Positions 6,793 to 15,029 of a stretch of DNA of 64,000 nucleotides are shown here, piece after piece. The stretch lies in contig NZ_QGTM01000003.1 in NCBI RefSeq assembly GCF_003182195.1, positions 167,847 to 231,846 on the forward strand. Reading direction: 5' to 3'. Both the position numbers and the translations under genes were made by a program. The notes beneath the pieces were generated by a model that saw only the letters and a list, made by a program, of their open reading frames with translations, was not told the DNA's origin and made no database searches. Position 1 is the stretch's first letter. Every line of letters begins with the position of its first letter. The stretch comes from Halomonas sp. A11-A (lineage in GTDB: Bacteria > Pseudomonadota > Gammaproteobacteria > Pseudomonadales > Halomonadaceae).

Positions 6793-8492
6793 AGCCTCAG
6801 CCCCACCTTGGTCACGGTGTTGCCCTCCATCTCGCTGACCACCCAGTGGATACCGTGCCAGTCCACGTCGTCCCCCACCACCGGATGCCCGCCCACCCGC
6901 AGGGAGATGAAATCCGCCAGAGTCATCTCCTTCTCCGCCTGGCTGAGCGTCAGGCCGTAGGCATCGGCGATATCCTGCATGCGCGCCTCCCCGGAGAAGG
7001 TGAAGGTGCCGAAGAAGGCGCGCTCCTGCTTGAGCTTGGCATCGCCGTTGAAGAGGCGGTTCAGCGCCGGCAGATCCTCGCTGCGGCCGATCACGCAGAT
7101 CACGTCATTAAGCTGCAGGCGGGTGCTGCCCTTGGGGTGCAGCATCACATGGTCACGGAACAGTGCCGAGATCAGCGCCCCCGAGGGGAAGCGCAGCAGC
7201 CGGATGGGCACATCCTCGAGGTCGGAGTTCTCCACCCGGTAGACGAACATCTCGAAGTCGTTTTCCGGCAGGATACCCAGCGGGCCGCGCTGGTTGGGGG
7301 TCACCGATGACGGCACCTCGACCTTCATCAGCCGCGCCATCCAGCCCAGGGTCCCCCCCTGAACCAGCAGCGAGAGCAGCACCACCGCAAAGGCTACGTT
7401 GAAGTAGAGTGAGGCGTTCTCCACCCCGCCGATCACCGGGAAGATCGCCAGCACGATGGGCACCGCGCCGCGCAGGCCCACCCAGGCGATGAAACCGATC
7501 TCCCGCCAGCGAAACTTGAAGAAGGGCTTGATGCTGATCAGCACGGCGATCGGGCGCGCCACGAAGATCAGCGCCAGCGCCACCAGGCTGGCCGGTAGTG
7601 CATACTCGATCATCTCGCTGGGGGTCACCAGCAGCCCCAGCACCAGGAAGAGGCCGATCTGGCTGAGCCAGGCAAGGCCATCGTGTACCGGCAGGATGAA
7701 ATTGAGGTGGCGCCCGGGCTGGTTGCCGATCATCAGCCCCGCCAGGTAGATCGCCAGGAAACCGCTGCCGCCGAGGAAGCTGGTCAGCCCGAATACACAG
7801 AAGCCCAGCGCCAGCGCCAGCAGCGAGTAGAGCCCGGGGGCCAGATCCACCCAGCGCAGCAGCTTGCCGCTGAGCCAGCCAGCACCCACGCCGATGGAGA
7901 GGCCCAGCCCGAACTGCTGGACCAGCAGCAGCAGGGTGTCGGCGGTGCCGCTCACCTGCCCCACCAGCATCTCCACCAGCACCAGGGTCAGGAAGATCGC
8001 CATGGGGTCGTTGGTGCCGGACTCAATCTCGAGGGTCGCCCCCACCCGCTCGTTGAGGTTGACACCTCGCCCGCTGAGCATCGAGAACACCGCGGCGGCG
8101 TCGGTAGAGCCCACGATCGCCCCCACCAGCAGCCCCTGCAGCAGCGAGAGGTCGAAGATCCACATCGTCAGCAGCCCGATCAGCCCGCTGGTAATGAAGA
8201 CGCCGAGAGTCGCCAGCGAGAGCGCCGGCCGGAAGCCGACCCGGAAGGTCTTGAGGCGGGTGCGCAGGCCTCCATCCAGCAGGATCATTGCCAGCGCCAG
8301 GTGGCCGATGGTGAAGGCCAGGGTATAGTCGTCGAACTGGATGCCGAGCAGGCCCTCCTCCCCCGCGAGCATGCCGAGGCCCAGGAAGATCAGCAGCAGA
8401 GGCAACCCCACCAGACTGGAGAGGCGACTGGCCAGCACGCTGAGCGCGATCAACAGGCCACTTAGCATGAAGAGGGTATTGATAGCGTCCAT
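6786..8492 (-). CDS. nhaP2: Potassium/proton antiporter, CPA1 family
   Basis: Inner-membrane cation/proton antiporter of the NhaP2/CvrA type (568 residues), which exports K+ (and Na+) and helps growth under osmotic change, fitting a halophile. About twelve hydrophobic helices occupy residues 5-395, including the family motif GSTDAAAVFSMLSGRGV and the ESGTNDPMAIFLT acidic exchange motif. The C-terminal third (from about residue 405) is soluble, with a TrkA-C-like segment (DVPIRLLRFPSGALIS...VICVIG) and a CorC/HlyC-like end, as in NhaP2. Transcribed alone. Confidence 0.9.
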   Translation of the reverse strand: MDAINTLFMLSGLLIALSVLASRLSSLVGLPLLLIFLGLGMLAGEEGLLGIQFDDYTLAFTIGHLALAMILLDGGLRTRLKTFRVGFRPALSLATLGVFITSGLIGLLTMWIFDLSLLQGLLVGAIVGSTDAAAVFSMLSGRGVNLNERVGATLEIESGTNDPMAIFLTLVLVEMLVGQVSGTADTLLLLVQQFGLGLSIGVGAGWLSGKLLRWVDLAPGLYSLLALALGFCVFGLTSFLGGSGFLAIYLAGLMIGNQPGRHLNFILPVHDGLAWLSQIGLFLVLGLLVTPSEMIEYALPASLVALALIFVARPIAVLISIKPFFKFRWREIGFIAWVGLRGAVPIVLAIFPVIGGVENASLYFNVAFAVVLLSLLVQGGTLGWMARLMKVEVPSSVTPNQRGPLGILPENDFEMFVYRVENSDLEDVPIRLLRFPSGALISALFRDHVMLHPKGSTRLQLNDVICVIGRSEDLPALNRLFNGDAKLKQERAFFGTFTFSGEARMQDIADAYGLTLSQAEKEMTLADFISLRVGGHPVVGDDVDWHGIHWVVSEMEGNTVTKVGLRLY

Positions 8493-8641
8493 GGCATCCC
8501 CGAGACGATGAAGGGGCCATTATCGCATAAGGCATGCAGCGGCGCGACGCCGCTCGCCCGGGCTGGCCAGCCCTTCCCGCGAGCGGATACACTCTGCTGC
8601 CGCCAGCCGGCCAGTTGCCGGCGCCACTGCCGGAGCCCTGC

Positions 8642-10027
8642 ATGCCCGACCCCGCCCAGCCCAGGCGACTGACCGCCGTCGCGACCGCCCTCACCCTGCT
8701 GATGGTGACACTCGCGAGCCTGGCGCCGATGACGAGCGTAGCGGCCGAGGAGCCCCCGCCCCTGGTCGTGCCCGACCTTCCTCGGGGGGATTCACCGCCC
8801 AGGACACTGGAGACGACCGTTCTGGTGCCCGAGATCCCGGCGCGGGAGCAGGCCCTCGAGGAGCCATCAGAGGCCCCGTCAGAAGAGACAGCCGAGGAGA
8901 CGACCAAGAAGACGACCGAGAAGGCTCGGGAGGCAGGCAGTGAGTCCGCTGTTGTGAGGCCGGCACCGCCGCCCCCGGCCGGCGATGCCACCGGCCACAC
9001 GGATGGAGAGGACGCCATCGGCGCCGCCCCGGCTCCCCAGGACAGCTCGGACTCACCGGAGGCCGATGCGACGAGCGATCTGGTCGACGAAGGCCCCAGG
9101 GTGGTCCTCACGCCCCCCGAGCCCCTCGAGCCGCCGCCCCTAACGTCCCTGGAGATCATGCTGGACTGGTACCCCGGCCCCCAGCACGCCGCCCTGCTGA
9201 TCGCCCAGCACAAGGGCATGCTGGAACGCCGTGGCCTGCAGGTGACCCTGACCACCCCCGCCGACCCCAGCCTGCCCACGCGGCTGCTGGCCGCCGGGCG
9301 CGTCGACCTGGCGGTGAGTCGCCAGCCGCTGCTGCATCTGCAGGTGGACCGCGGCCTGCCGCTGGTGCGGGTCGGCACCCTGGTCGAACTGCCCCTCGCG
9401 GGACTGCTGCTGCTCGACGACGGCGTGATGGAGTCACCGGCCCAACTGGCGGGCAGGCGCATCGGCTATTCGGTGGAAGAGAGCCGCGAGCTGCTGCTGC
9501 CGCTGCTGCTCAGGCCCCACGGCATCGTCATCGAGGAGCTGGAGCTGGTGGACGTCAACTTCAGCGCCGTGCATGAGATGGTCGATCAGGGACTGGACGG
9601 CGTGATGACCCCCCAGCGCCTCGGCCTGGCCCAGCGACTGGGCGACGTGGGCATCTCCACCCGCCTGCTGCAGCTCGAGGAGCACGGGATTCCGCACCAT
9701 GAGGGGCTGATCCTGGTGGCCAACCGCGACCGGGTAGCTGGGCAGCGGGAGAGCCTGCGGCGCCTGCTGGAGGCCCTCGCCGAGGCCACCGCCTGGAGCC
9801 TGGAGCGTCCGGAGGCGGCCTGGGCGCTGCTGGCGGAGCGGGAGCCCGCCATGGACACCCCGGCGAATCGGGCCGCCTGGATGCCCATGCTGCTGCGCCT
9901 GAGCGCCAGGCCCGCCGCCATGGACCGGGCAGGCTACGCGCGCTTCGAGGCGCTCCTCCACGAGCGCGGCCTGATCGAGACCCTGACCCCGCCCGGCAGG
10001 CTGGGGATTGACCTGGGCGCGCCCTGA
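8642..10027 (+). CDS. Orphan NMT1/THI5-type periplasmic binding protein with long disordered linker
   Basis: Exported protein of about 461 residues. The ATG at 8642 is chosen because it begins a basic n-region and a hydrophobic signal segment (TAVATALTLLMVTLASLAP), which the upstream ATG at 8534 would displace. Residues about 35-165 are rich in Pro, Glu, Thr and Ala and look disordered. The C-terminal domain (from LEIMLDWYPGPQHAALLIAQHKG) matches NMT1/THI5-like pyrimidine- or riboflavin-precursor binding proteins (ThiY/SsuA superfamily). No permease or ATPase gene is adjacent, so either it uses a distant transporter or acts as a sensor. Substrate is unknown. Confidence 0.7.
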   Translation: MPDPAQPRRLTAVATALTLLMVTLASLAPMTSVAAEEPPPLVVPDLPRGDSPPRTLETTVLVPEIPAREQALEEPSEAPSEETAEETTKKTTEKAREAGSESAVVRPAPPPPAGDATGHTDGEDAIGAAPAPQDSSDSPEADATSDLVDEGPRVVLTPPEPLEPPPLTSLEIMLDWYPGPQHAALLIAQHKGMLERRGLQVTLTTPADPSLPTRLLAAGRVDLAVSRQPLLHLQVDRGLPLVRVGTLVELPLAGLLLLDDGVMESPAQLAGRRIGYSVEESRELLLPLLLRPHGIVIEELELVDVNFSAVHEMVDQGLDGVMTPQRLGLAQRLGDVGISTRLLQLEEHGIPHHEGLILVANRDRVAGQRESLRRLLEALAEATAWSLERPEAAWALLAEREPAMDTPANRAAWMPMLLRLSARPAAMDRAGYARFEALLHERGLIETLTPPGRLGIDLGAP

Positions 10028-10042
10028 TGGCGCCTTGGGGAA

Positions 10043-10816
10043 TCAGCGCTGGCCGAGGAAACGGTTGACCTCGTCGCGAAAGGCCTCGGGCTGTTCGGCA
10101 TGCAGCCAGTGCCCGGCCTCCAGGGTCACCACCTCGGCCTCGGGGAGCACCTCCCGCAGGGCAGGCAGCATCGCATCGGTCACATAGGGAGAATGAGCGC
10201 CGCGCAGCACCAGGGTCGGCCCGCTGAAGGCGCCCTCCCCGGCCACCGGTCCCATGATGGTCTCGTAGTCCTCCTGGATCTCGTCGAGGCCCAGGCGCAG
10301 CCTGAGCCCGCCCTCCTCGGCCCGCTCCAGGTTGGTGGCGAGGAAGAGCCTCACCGCCCGCTCCTTGACGTGCTCGCCCAGCAGCTCGTCGGCCTCGCGG
10401 CGATTGGCCGGCTTCCCCTCCTCGAGGCGGCGCAGGCCGGCAAATACCGTGTCGTGGTCGTGGCCATAGGCCACCGGCGCGATATCGCCGACGATCAGCG
10501 AGGCCACCCGCTCGGGTGCCAGGCGCGCCAGCGAGATCACCACCTTGCCGCCCATGGAGTGGCCGAGCAGATGGGCGCGGGGGACCTCCAGGCGATCGAG
10601 CAGGTGGAGCAGATCCTCGGCCATGGCGTCATAACCCATCCCGGCGACATGGGGAGAGCGGCCATGGTTGCGCAGGTCCACGGCAATCACCCGCCGCGTC
10701 GCCTCCCATGCCTTGACGTGGGAGCGCCAGTTGTCGGCGCTGCCGAACAGGCCGTGGACCACCACCAGCGGCACGCCATCGCCGCCGGTATCCAGATAGT
10801 TGAGCTCTACGGACAT
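10043..10816 (-). CDS. ybfF: Alpha/beta-hydrolase esterase, YbfF-like
   Basis: Soluble esterase of 257 residues acting on short acyl esters or thioesters. The oxyanion region VVVHGLFGSADNW, nucleophile elbow GHSMGGK (Ser) and catalytic His in AGHWLHAEQP are intact. The ATG at 10816 (MSVELNYLDTG) is preferred; it has GGAGAG upstream, while an ATG 75 bases earlier adds an unconserved tail that overlaps the preceding gene region. It lies 34 bases after yhhQ in the same direction and may share its transcript. Confidence 0.85.
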   Translation of the reverse strand: MSVELNYLDTGGDGVPLVVVHGLFGSADNWRSHVKAWEATRRVIAVDLRNHGRSPHVAGMGYDAMAEDLLHLLDRLEVPRAHLLGHSMGGKVVISLARLAPERVASLIVGDIAPVAYGHDHDTVFAGLRRLEEGKPANRREADELLGEHVKERAVRLFLATNLERAEEGGLRLRLGLDEIQEDYETIMGPVAGEGAFSGPTLVLRGAHSPYVTDAMLPALREVLPEAEVVTLEAGHWLHAEQPEAFRDEVNRFLGQR

Positions 10817-10850
10817 GGCACTCTCTCCTTGGCCGATTTCTCGGCCTGTG

Positions 10851-11531
10851 TCAGGGGCGCGGCCTTGCCGCGGTGGCGGCAGGCTCGGCATCGGTGGCCG
10901 CCACCAGGCGGCGGCTCAGGGTCGCCAGCAGCACGCCATACAGCGGCACGAAGAACAACAGGCTGATGCCCAGTTTGATCACGTAGTCGACCCAGGCGAT
11001 CTCCAGCCAGTTGGCCGCCATGAAGGGGTCGGGGCTGTTGTAGAAGGCGATCGAAAAGAAGGCGAAGGTGTCGGCCAGGTTGCCGAGCACGGTGGAGATC
11101 GCCGGCGCCACCCACCAGGCCCTCAGGCTGCGCAGGCGATCGAACACGTGCACGTCGAGGAGCTGGCCCAGCAGGTAGGCCATGAAGCTCGCCACCGCGA
11201 TGCGAGCCACGAAGAGGTTCCACTCCCCGAGTGCCCCGAGGCCCGCATAGCTGCCCCGCGGGAAGACCACCGAGACCACATAGGAGATCACCAGGGCCGG
11301 TAGCATCACCCGCATCACGATGGCCCGGGCCGGCTCCTTGCCGAACAGCCGCACGGTGAGGTCGGTGGCCAGGAAGATGAACGGAAAGCTGAAGGCGCCC
11401 CAGGTGGTATGGAAACCGAACAGGGTAAAGGGAAGCTGCACCAGGTAGTTGCTGGCGGCAATCACCAGGATATGGAAGCCGATCAGCAGGGTCAGCAGGC
11501 GGCGCTGCTGAGCATCGGAGAGCACAAACAT
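10851..11531 (-). CDS. yhhQ: Queuosine precursor transporter YhhQ
   Basis: Inner-membrane vitamin transporter of the COG1738 family (226 residues, about six helices), importing preQ0/preQ1 for queuosine modification of tRNA. Family signatures include FGFHTTWGAFSFPFIFLATD near residues 38-60, the ASFMAYLLGQLLDVHVFD segment and GNLADTFAFFSIAF. The start is the ATG at 11531: the ATG at 11537 overlaps the GGA Shine-Dalgarno core, while the second has five-base spacing. A preQ1-type riboswitch precedes it, matching the proposed substrate. Confidence 0.9.
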   Translation of the reverse strand: MFVLSDAQQRRLLTLLIGFHILVIAASNYLVQLPFTLFGFHTTWGAFSFPFIFLATDLTVRLFGKEPARAIVMRVMLPALVISYVVSVVFPRGSYAGLGALGEWNLFVARIAVASFMAYLLGQLLDVHVFDRLRSLRAWWVAPAISTVLGNLADTFAFFSIAFYNSPDPFMAANWLEIAWVDYVIKLGISLLFFVPLYGVLLATLSRRLVAATDAEPAATAARPRP

Positions 11532-11536
11532 GGGCA

Positions 11537-11571
11537 TCCTTTTTTTACGGGAGGGGTGAGGGAACCCTCGT
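11537..11571 (-). promoter_or_regulatory. Putative preQ1 class I riboswitch controlling yhhQ
   Basis: On the minus strand GAGGG (11569-11565) pairs perfectly with CCCTC (11555-11551). The nine-base loop TTCCCTCAC begins with the conserved TTC. A run of seven A residues (11546-11540) and GGA follow. TCC in the loop can pair with GGA in the tail to form the H-type pseudoknot of preQ1-I aptamers, which would hide the Shine-Dalgarno sequence. A perfect TATAAT -10 box is at 11611-11606 (minus), though no good -35 is visible. The downstream gene imports queuosine precursors. Translational control by preQ1 is inferred. Confidence 0.65.
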
Positions 11572-11648
11572 GGAACGGGCTGCCATGGGCAGCGGACGGT
11601 CGCGCATTATACGGGCCCGGGCCCGCGCTGGCCATGCCGCCAGCAAGA

Positions 11649-11670
11649 ACGCCGCCCCGAGGGGCGGCGT
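11649..11670 (-). terminator. Terminator-like hairpin after prpE
   Basis: A 10-bp perfect stem (ACGCCGCCCC / GGGGCGGCGT) with a two-base loop lies 50 bases beyond the prpE stop and upstream of the yhhQ -10 box. The T tract is short. Confidence 0.6.
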
Positions 11671-11719
11671 CATGGGTGGCGGTCTGGCACATGCCGTTGC
11701 GGCCTGTGTCGTCAGGGCA

Positions 11720-13630
11720 TCAGACCTGGCGCGCCTCATGGGCGGCGCCGACCTCACGGGCCTTCATGGCCTCGTGCACATCCTGCAGGCTGGCCGGATC
11801 GTCGATGGTGGAGGGCACGCCGTACTCCTTGCCATCGGCGATGTTGCGCAGCAGCTTGCGCAGGATCTTGCCGGAGCGGGTCTTGGGCAGGCGGTCCACC
11901 ACCAGCACCTGCTTGAAGCAGGCGATGGGGCCGATCTTCTCGCGGACCAGGGCGACCAGCTCCTGCTCGAGGTCCGCCTCGCGGCCCTCGAAGCCATCCT
12001 TGGGAATCACCAGCCCGACCGGCAGCTGCCCCTTCAGGGCGTCATGGATGCCGATCACCGCGCACTCGGCCACCGCCGGATGGGCCCCGACGACCTCCTC
12101 CATCTCGCCGGTGGAGAGGCGGTGCCCGGCCACGTTGATGACGTCATCGGTGCGCCCCATGATGAACAGGTAGCCATCCTCGTCGAAGTAGCCGCCGTCG
12201 CCGGTCAGGTAGTAGCCCGGGAAGGCCGCCATGTAGGCCGCATGGAAGCGCTGGGGGTCGCCCCACACGCCCACCAGGCACCCTGGTGGCATGGGCTGCT
12301 TGATCACCACGCTGCCCTGTTCCATGGCACCGACCTGCTCGCCCTCGCGATCGAGGATCTGCACGTCAAAGCCCGGCACCGGCACGGTGGCACTGCCGGC
12401 CTTGGTGGGCATGGGCTCCAGGCCGTGCAGGTTGGCGGCAATGGGCCAGCCCGTCTCGGTCTGCCACCAGTGGTCGATCACCGGGACGTCGAGCAGATCG
12501 TCCAGCCAGTGGAAGGTGGGCGGGTCGAGGCGCTCGCCGGCCAGGAACAGCGCCTTGAGGCAGGAGATGTCATAGTCGGCCAGCAGCTTGCCGTCCGGAT
12601 CCTCCTTCTTGATGGCCCGGAAGGCGGTGGGCGCGGTGAAGAAGCTCTTGACCCGGTACTCGCTGATCAGCCGCCAGAAGGCGCCGGCATCCGGGGTCTT
12701 CACCGGCTTGCCCTCGTAGACCACGCTGGTACAGCCGCGCAGCAGTGGCGCGTAGACGATATAGGAGTGGCCCACCACCCAACCCACGTCCGAGGCGGAG
12801 AAGAAGACCTCGCCCGGATCGACGTCGTAGATGGCGTCCATCGAGTAGGCCAGTGCCACGGCGTAGCCGCCGGTGTCACGCACCACCCCCTTGGGTTTGC
12901 CGGTGGTGCCGGAGGTGTAGAGCACGTAGAGCGGATCGGTGCCCTTCACCGGCACGCAGTCGGCGGGCTCGGCCGAGGCCATCAGGGCGGCCCAGTCATG
13001 GTCGCGCTCGCTCAGTTCGGCGGTGTGCTGCTCGCGCTGGAAGATCACGCAGGCATCCGGCTTGTGGCTGCTCTGCTCGACGGCCGAATCGATGATCCCC
13101 TTGTAGGGCAGGACCTTGTTGACCTCGACCCCGCAGGAGGCGGCCACCACCACCTTGGGGGTGGCGTCCTCGATGCGCACGGCGAGCTCGTGGGGCGCGA
13201 AGCCGCCGAACACCACCGAGTGGACGGCGCCCAGACGCGCACAAGCGTACATGGCCACCAGCGCCTCGGGGACCATGGGCATGTAGATCACCACGCGATC
13301 GCCCTTCTCCACGCCGAGCCCCCTGAGGGCACCGGCGAAGGTCGCCACCTGGTCGCGCATCTCGCGATAGGTCAGGGTGCGCTTGCTGTCGGTGACCGGC
13401 GAGTCCCAGAAGATCGCCGGCTGGTCGCCGCGGCCCTGCTCCACGTGGTGGTCCAGCGCCGCATGGCAGATGTTCAGCTCACCGTCGGCGAACCAGCGGG
13501 CGTGATTGGCCTCGTCATAGTGAAGGATCTGGGTCGGCGCCGTGAACCAGGGGATACGACGGGCCTGCTCGGCCCAGAAGCTCTCCGGCTGCTCGATGGA
13601 GCGGCGAAATTCGTTGGCGTAGGTGCTCAT
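11720..13630 (-). CDS. prpE: Propionyl-CoA synthetase / short-chain acyl-CoA ligase
   Basis: AMP-forming ligase that activates propionate (or acetate) to the CoA thioester, entry step to the methylcitrate cycle. The product is 636 residues from the ATG at 13630; upstream codons in the frame are unconserved. The P-loop-like YTSGTTGKPKGVVRDTGGYA is near residue 265, WWQTETGWPI is the adenylate-binding core, YYLTGDGGYFDEDGY is motif A8, and KTRSGKILRK carries the conserved catalytic lysine. GGVVRDTGG and the length favour PrpE over AcsA. No prpBCD genes are nearby. Two GntR-like sites lie upstream. Confidence 0.88.
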   Translation of the reverse strand: MSTYANEFRRSIEQPESFWAEQARRIPWFTAPTQILHYDEANHARWFADGELNICHAALDHHVEQGRGDQPAIFWDSPVTDSKRTLTYREMRDQVATFAGALRGLGVEKGDRVVIYMPMVPEALVAMYACARLGAVHSVVFGGFAPHELAVRIEDATPKVVVAASCGVEVNKVLPYKGIIDSAVEQSSHKPDACVIFQREQHTAELSERDHDWAALMASAEPADCVPVKGTDPLYVLYTSGTTGKPKGVVRDTGGYAVALAYSMDAIYDVDPGEVFFSASDVGWVVGHSYIVYAPLLRGCTSVVYEGKPVKTPDAGAFWRLISEYRVKSFFTAPTAFRAIKKEDPDGKLLADYDISCLKALFLAGERLDPPTFHWLDDLLDVPVIDHWWQTETGWPIAANLHGLEPMPTKAGSATVPVPGFDVQILDREGEQVGAMEQGSVVIKQPMPPGCLVGVWGDPQRFHAAYMAAFPGYYLTGDGGYFDEDGYLFIMGRTDDVINVAGHRLSTGEMEEVVGAHPAVAECAVIGIHDALKGQLPVGLVIPKDGFEGREADLEQELVALVREKIGPIACFKQVLVVDRLPKTRSGKILRKLLRNIADGKEYGVPSTIDDPASLQDVHEAMKAREVGAAHEARQV

Positions 13631-13663
13631 GATCGTCCTGTGGCAGGTCAGTGACATCGAAGG

Positions 13664-13761
13664 ATTGTTGACACTGTAATGCACCAGGCTGCCGACGCCC
13701 TCATACGATAGGCTAACTCTCGACAAAAGGAGGAGGCATCCGGGGAAGTATTGTCAACAAC
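13664..13761 (-). promoter_or_regulatory. Paired GntR-type operator candidates upstream of prpE
   Basis: Two 12-base sites resemble ATTGT-N2-ACAAT: ATTGTTGACACT at 13664-13675 and ATTGTCAACAAC at 13750-13761 (plus strand), each with one mismatch. Seen together they form a 9-bp inverted repeat, TTGTTGACA (13665-13673) and TGTCAACAA (13752-13760). This pattern is typical of GntR-family regulators, some of which (PrpQ-type) control propionate genes. The regulator is not in the window. Confidence 0.45.
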
Positions 13762-13844
13762 AGGAGCGCGCACCACCCCTTTCTCGACGCGCAGGGACGC
13801 TCTCCCACTCGCTGTCGGGTGATCTATGCTTTAATCAAGTCCTA

Positions 13845-14000
13845 ATTGACTGCTCCCCGCCCTGAAGGACGGGGATTCCCAATTCACCGAGAACCGGACA
13901 CGGAGGCTGACTCCATGCCGCTTACATTCTCTCCAAGGGCTAACACCGCCAGCCCGGCGGCTTTAATGTTGACCGCGGCGTTGATGTCGCGGTCGTGTTC
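13845..14000 (-). ncRNA. Candidate omega RNA (TnpB guide scaffold), limits approximate
   Basis: TnpB guide RNAs come from the 3' end of tnpB and run through the right-end hairpin into flanking DNA, which becomes the guide. Here the minus-strand hairpin at 13874-13855 begins 10 bases after the stop codon; its one non-Watson-Crick pair is a T-G wobble on the minus strand but C-A on the plus strand, favouring minus-strand RNA. The guide would read leftwards from about 13848. Position is inferred from family knowledge. Confidence 0.4.
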
Positions 14001-15029
14001 GGCTGCGCACTCGGGGCACGTCCAGGCGCGAACCTGCAGCGGTAGCGAGTCCACGACGTGGCCGCAGCCGGAGCAGCGCTTGCTGGAGGGGTACCATTGG
14101 TCGATAGCGACCAGTGAGCGCTCGGCCCACTCTGCCTTGTACGCCAGTTGGCGCACGAATTCGCCCCAACCGGCATCGCTGATCGACTTGGCCAGCGAGC
14201 GGTTGCGCAGCATGTTCTTCACCTTGAGGGACTCGACGCAGATCACTTGGTTCTCGTTAATCAATCTGCGGGACAGCTTGTGCAAGTTGTCCTGTCGGCA
14301 ATCGGAGATTTTGGCGTGAAGTTTCGCCACCTTCTGTCGGGCCTTGGCGCGGTTGGCCGAGCCGAGCTTTTTCTTGCTCAGTCGGCGCTGTGCCTTGGCC
14401 AGTCTGGCGGCGTATCTCGCGGTATGGCGGGGATTGCCGATTCGATGTCCGTCGCTGGTGACGAACAGGTCTTTCAGGCCGAGGTCGATACCCACCATTT
14501 TCGGGGTGACGGGCAGCGTCTCGGGATCGAACTCACACAGGCAGCTCACAAAGTAGCGGCCTGCCGAGTCCTTGGACACGGTGACGGTGCTGGGTTCGCC
14601 GGGCAGTTCACGGCTCCAGCGAATGTCCAGCGGGGTTTTGCTCTTGGCCAGATACAGCTTGCCGTCGCGGTATTTGAAGGCCGAGCGGGTGAACTCCGCC
14701 GACTGGCGGTGTCGCTTGCTCTTGAAGGTCGGGTACTTGGCGCGGCCCTCGAAAAAGTTCTTGAACGCGGTCTGTTGGTGCCGAAGACACTGCTGAAGCG
14801 GCACCGAGCTGACCTCGTTGAGGAAGGCTGTCTCTTCGACCTTCTTCATCCTCGACAGCTCAGCGTTCGCGGCCACGTAGCCGATCTTCTCTCGGCGCTC
14901 GTAGAACGCATCGGTGCGGTAGCGAAGCACCGCGTTGTAGACGAAACGCACGCAGCCAAACGTCCGAGCCAGGAGCTGCTCTTGTTCGGGAGTCGGATAG
15001 AAGCGGTATTTGTAGGCGCGCTTCGTCAT
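13884..15029 (-). CDS. tnpB: RNA-guided nuclease TnpB (IS200/IS605 family OrfB)
   Basis: 381-residue TnpB, an RNA-guided DNA endonuclease ancestral to Cas12 that favours retention of its element. The N-terminal helix-turn-helix region (KRAYKYRFYPTPEQEQLL) is followed by the wedge and RuvC domains. The RuvC acidic residues appear intact: Asp182 in GIDLGLKDLF, Glu266 in VICVESLKVKNM and Asp346/348 in HDRDINAAVNI. A C4 zinc ribbon (Cys319, Cys322, Cys338, Cys341) separates the last two. No frameshift is visible, so the nuclease is probably active. No tnpA partner is within the window. Confidence 0.92.
   Translation of the reverse strand: MTKRAYKYRFYPTPEQEQLLARTFGCVRFVYNAVLRYRTDAFYERREKIGYVAANAELSRMKKVEETAFLNEVSSVPLQQCLRHQQTAFKNFFEGRAKYPTFKSKRHRQSAEFTRSAFKYRDGKLYLAKSKTPLDIRWSRELPGEPSTVTVSKDSAGRYFVSCLCEFDPETLPVTPKMVGIDLGLKDLFVTSDGHRIGNPRHTARYAARLAKAQRRLSKKKLGSANRAKARQKVAKLHAKISDCRQDNLHKLSRRLINENQVICVESLKVKNMLRNRSLAKSISDAGWGEFVRQLAYKAEWAERSLVAIDQWYPSSKRCSGCGHVVDSLPLQVRAWTCPECAAEHDRDINAAVNIKAAGLAVLALGENVSGMESASVSGSR

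Noticed and set aside
11570..13654. 694-codon plus-strand frame
   Set aside because: Antisense shadow of prpE; no conserved domain and no ribosome site.
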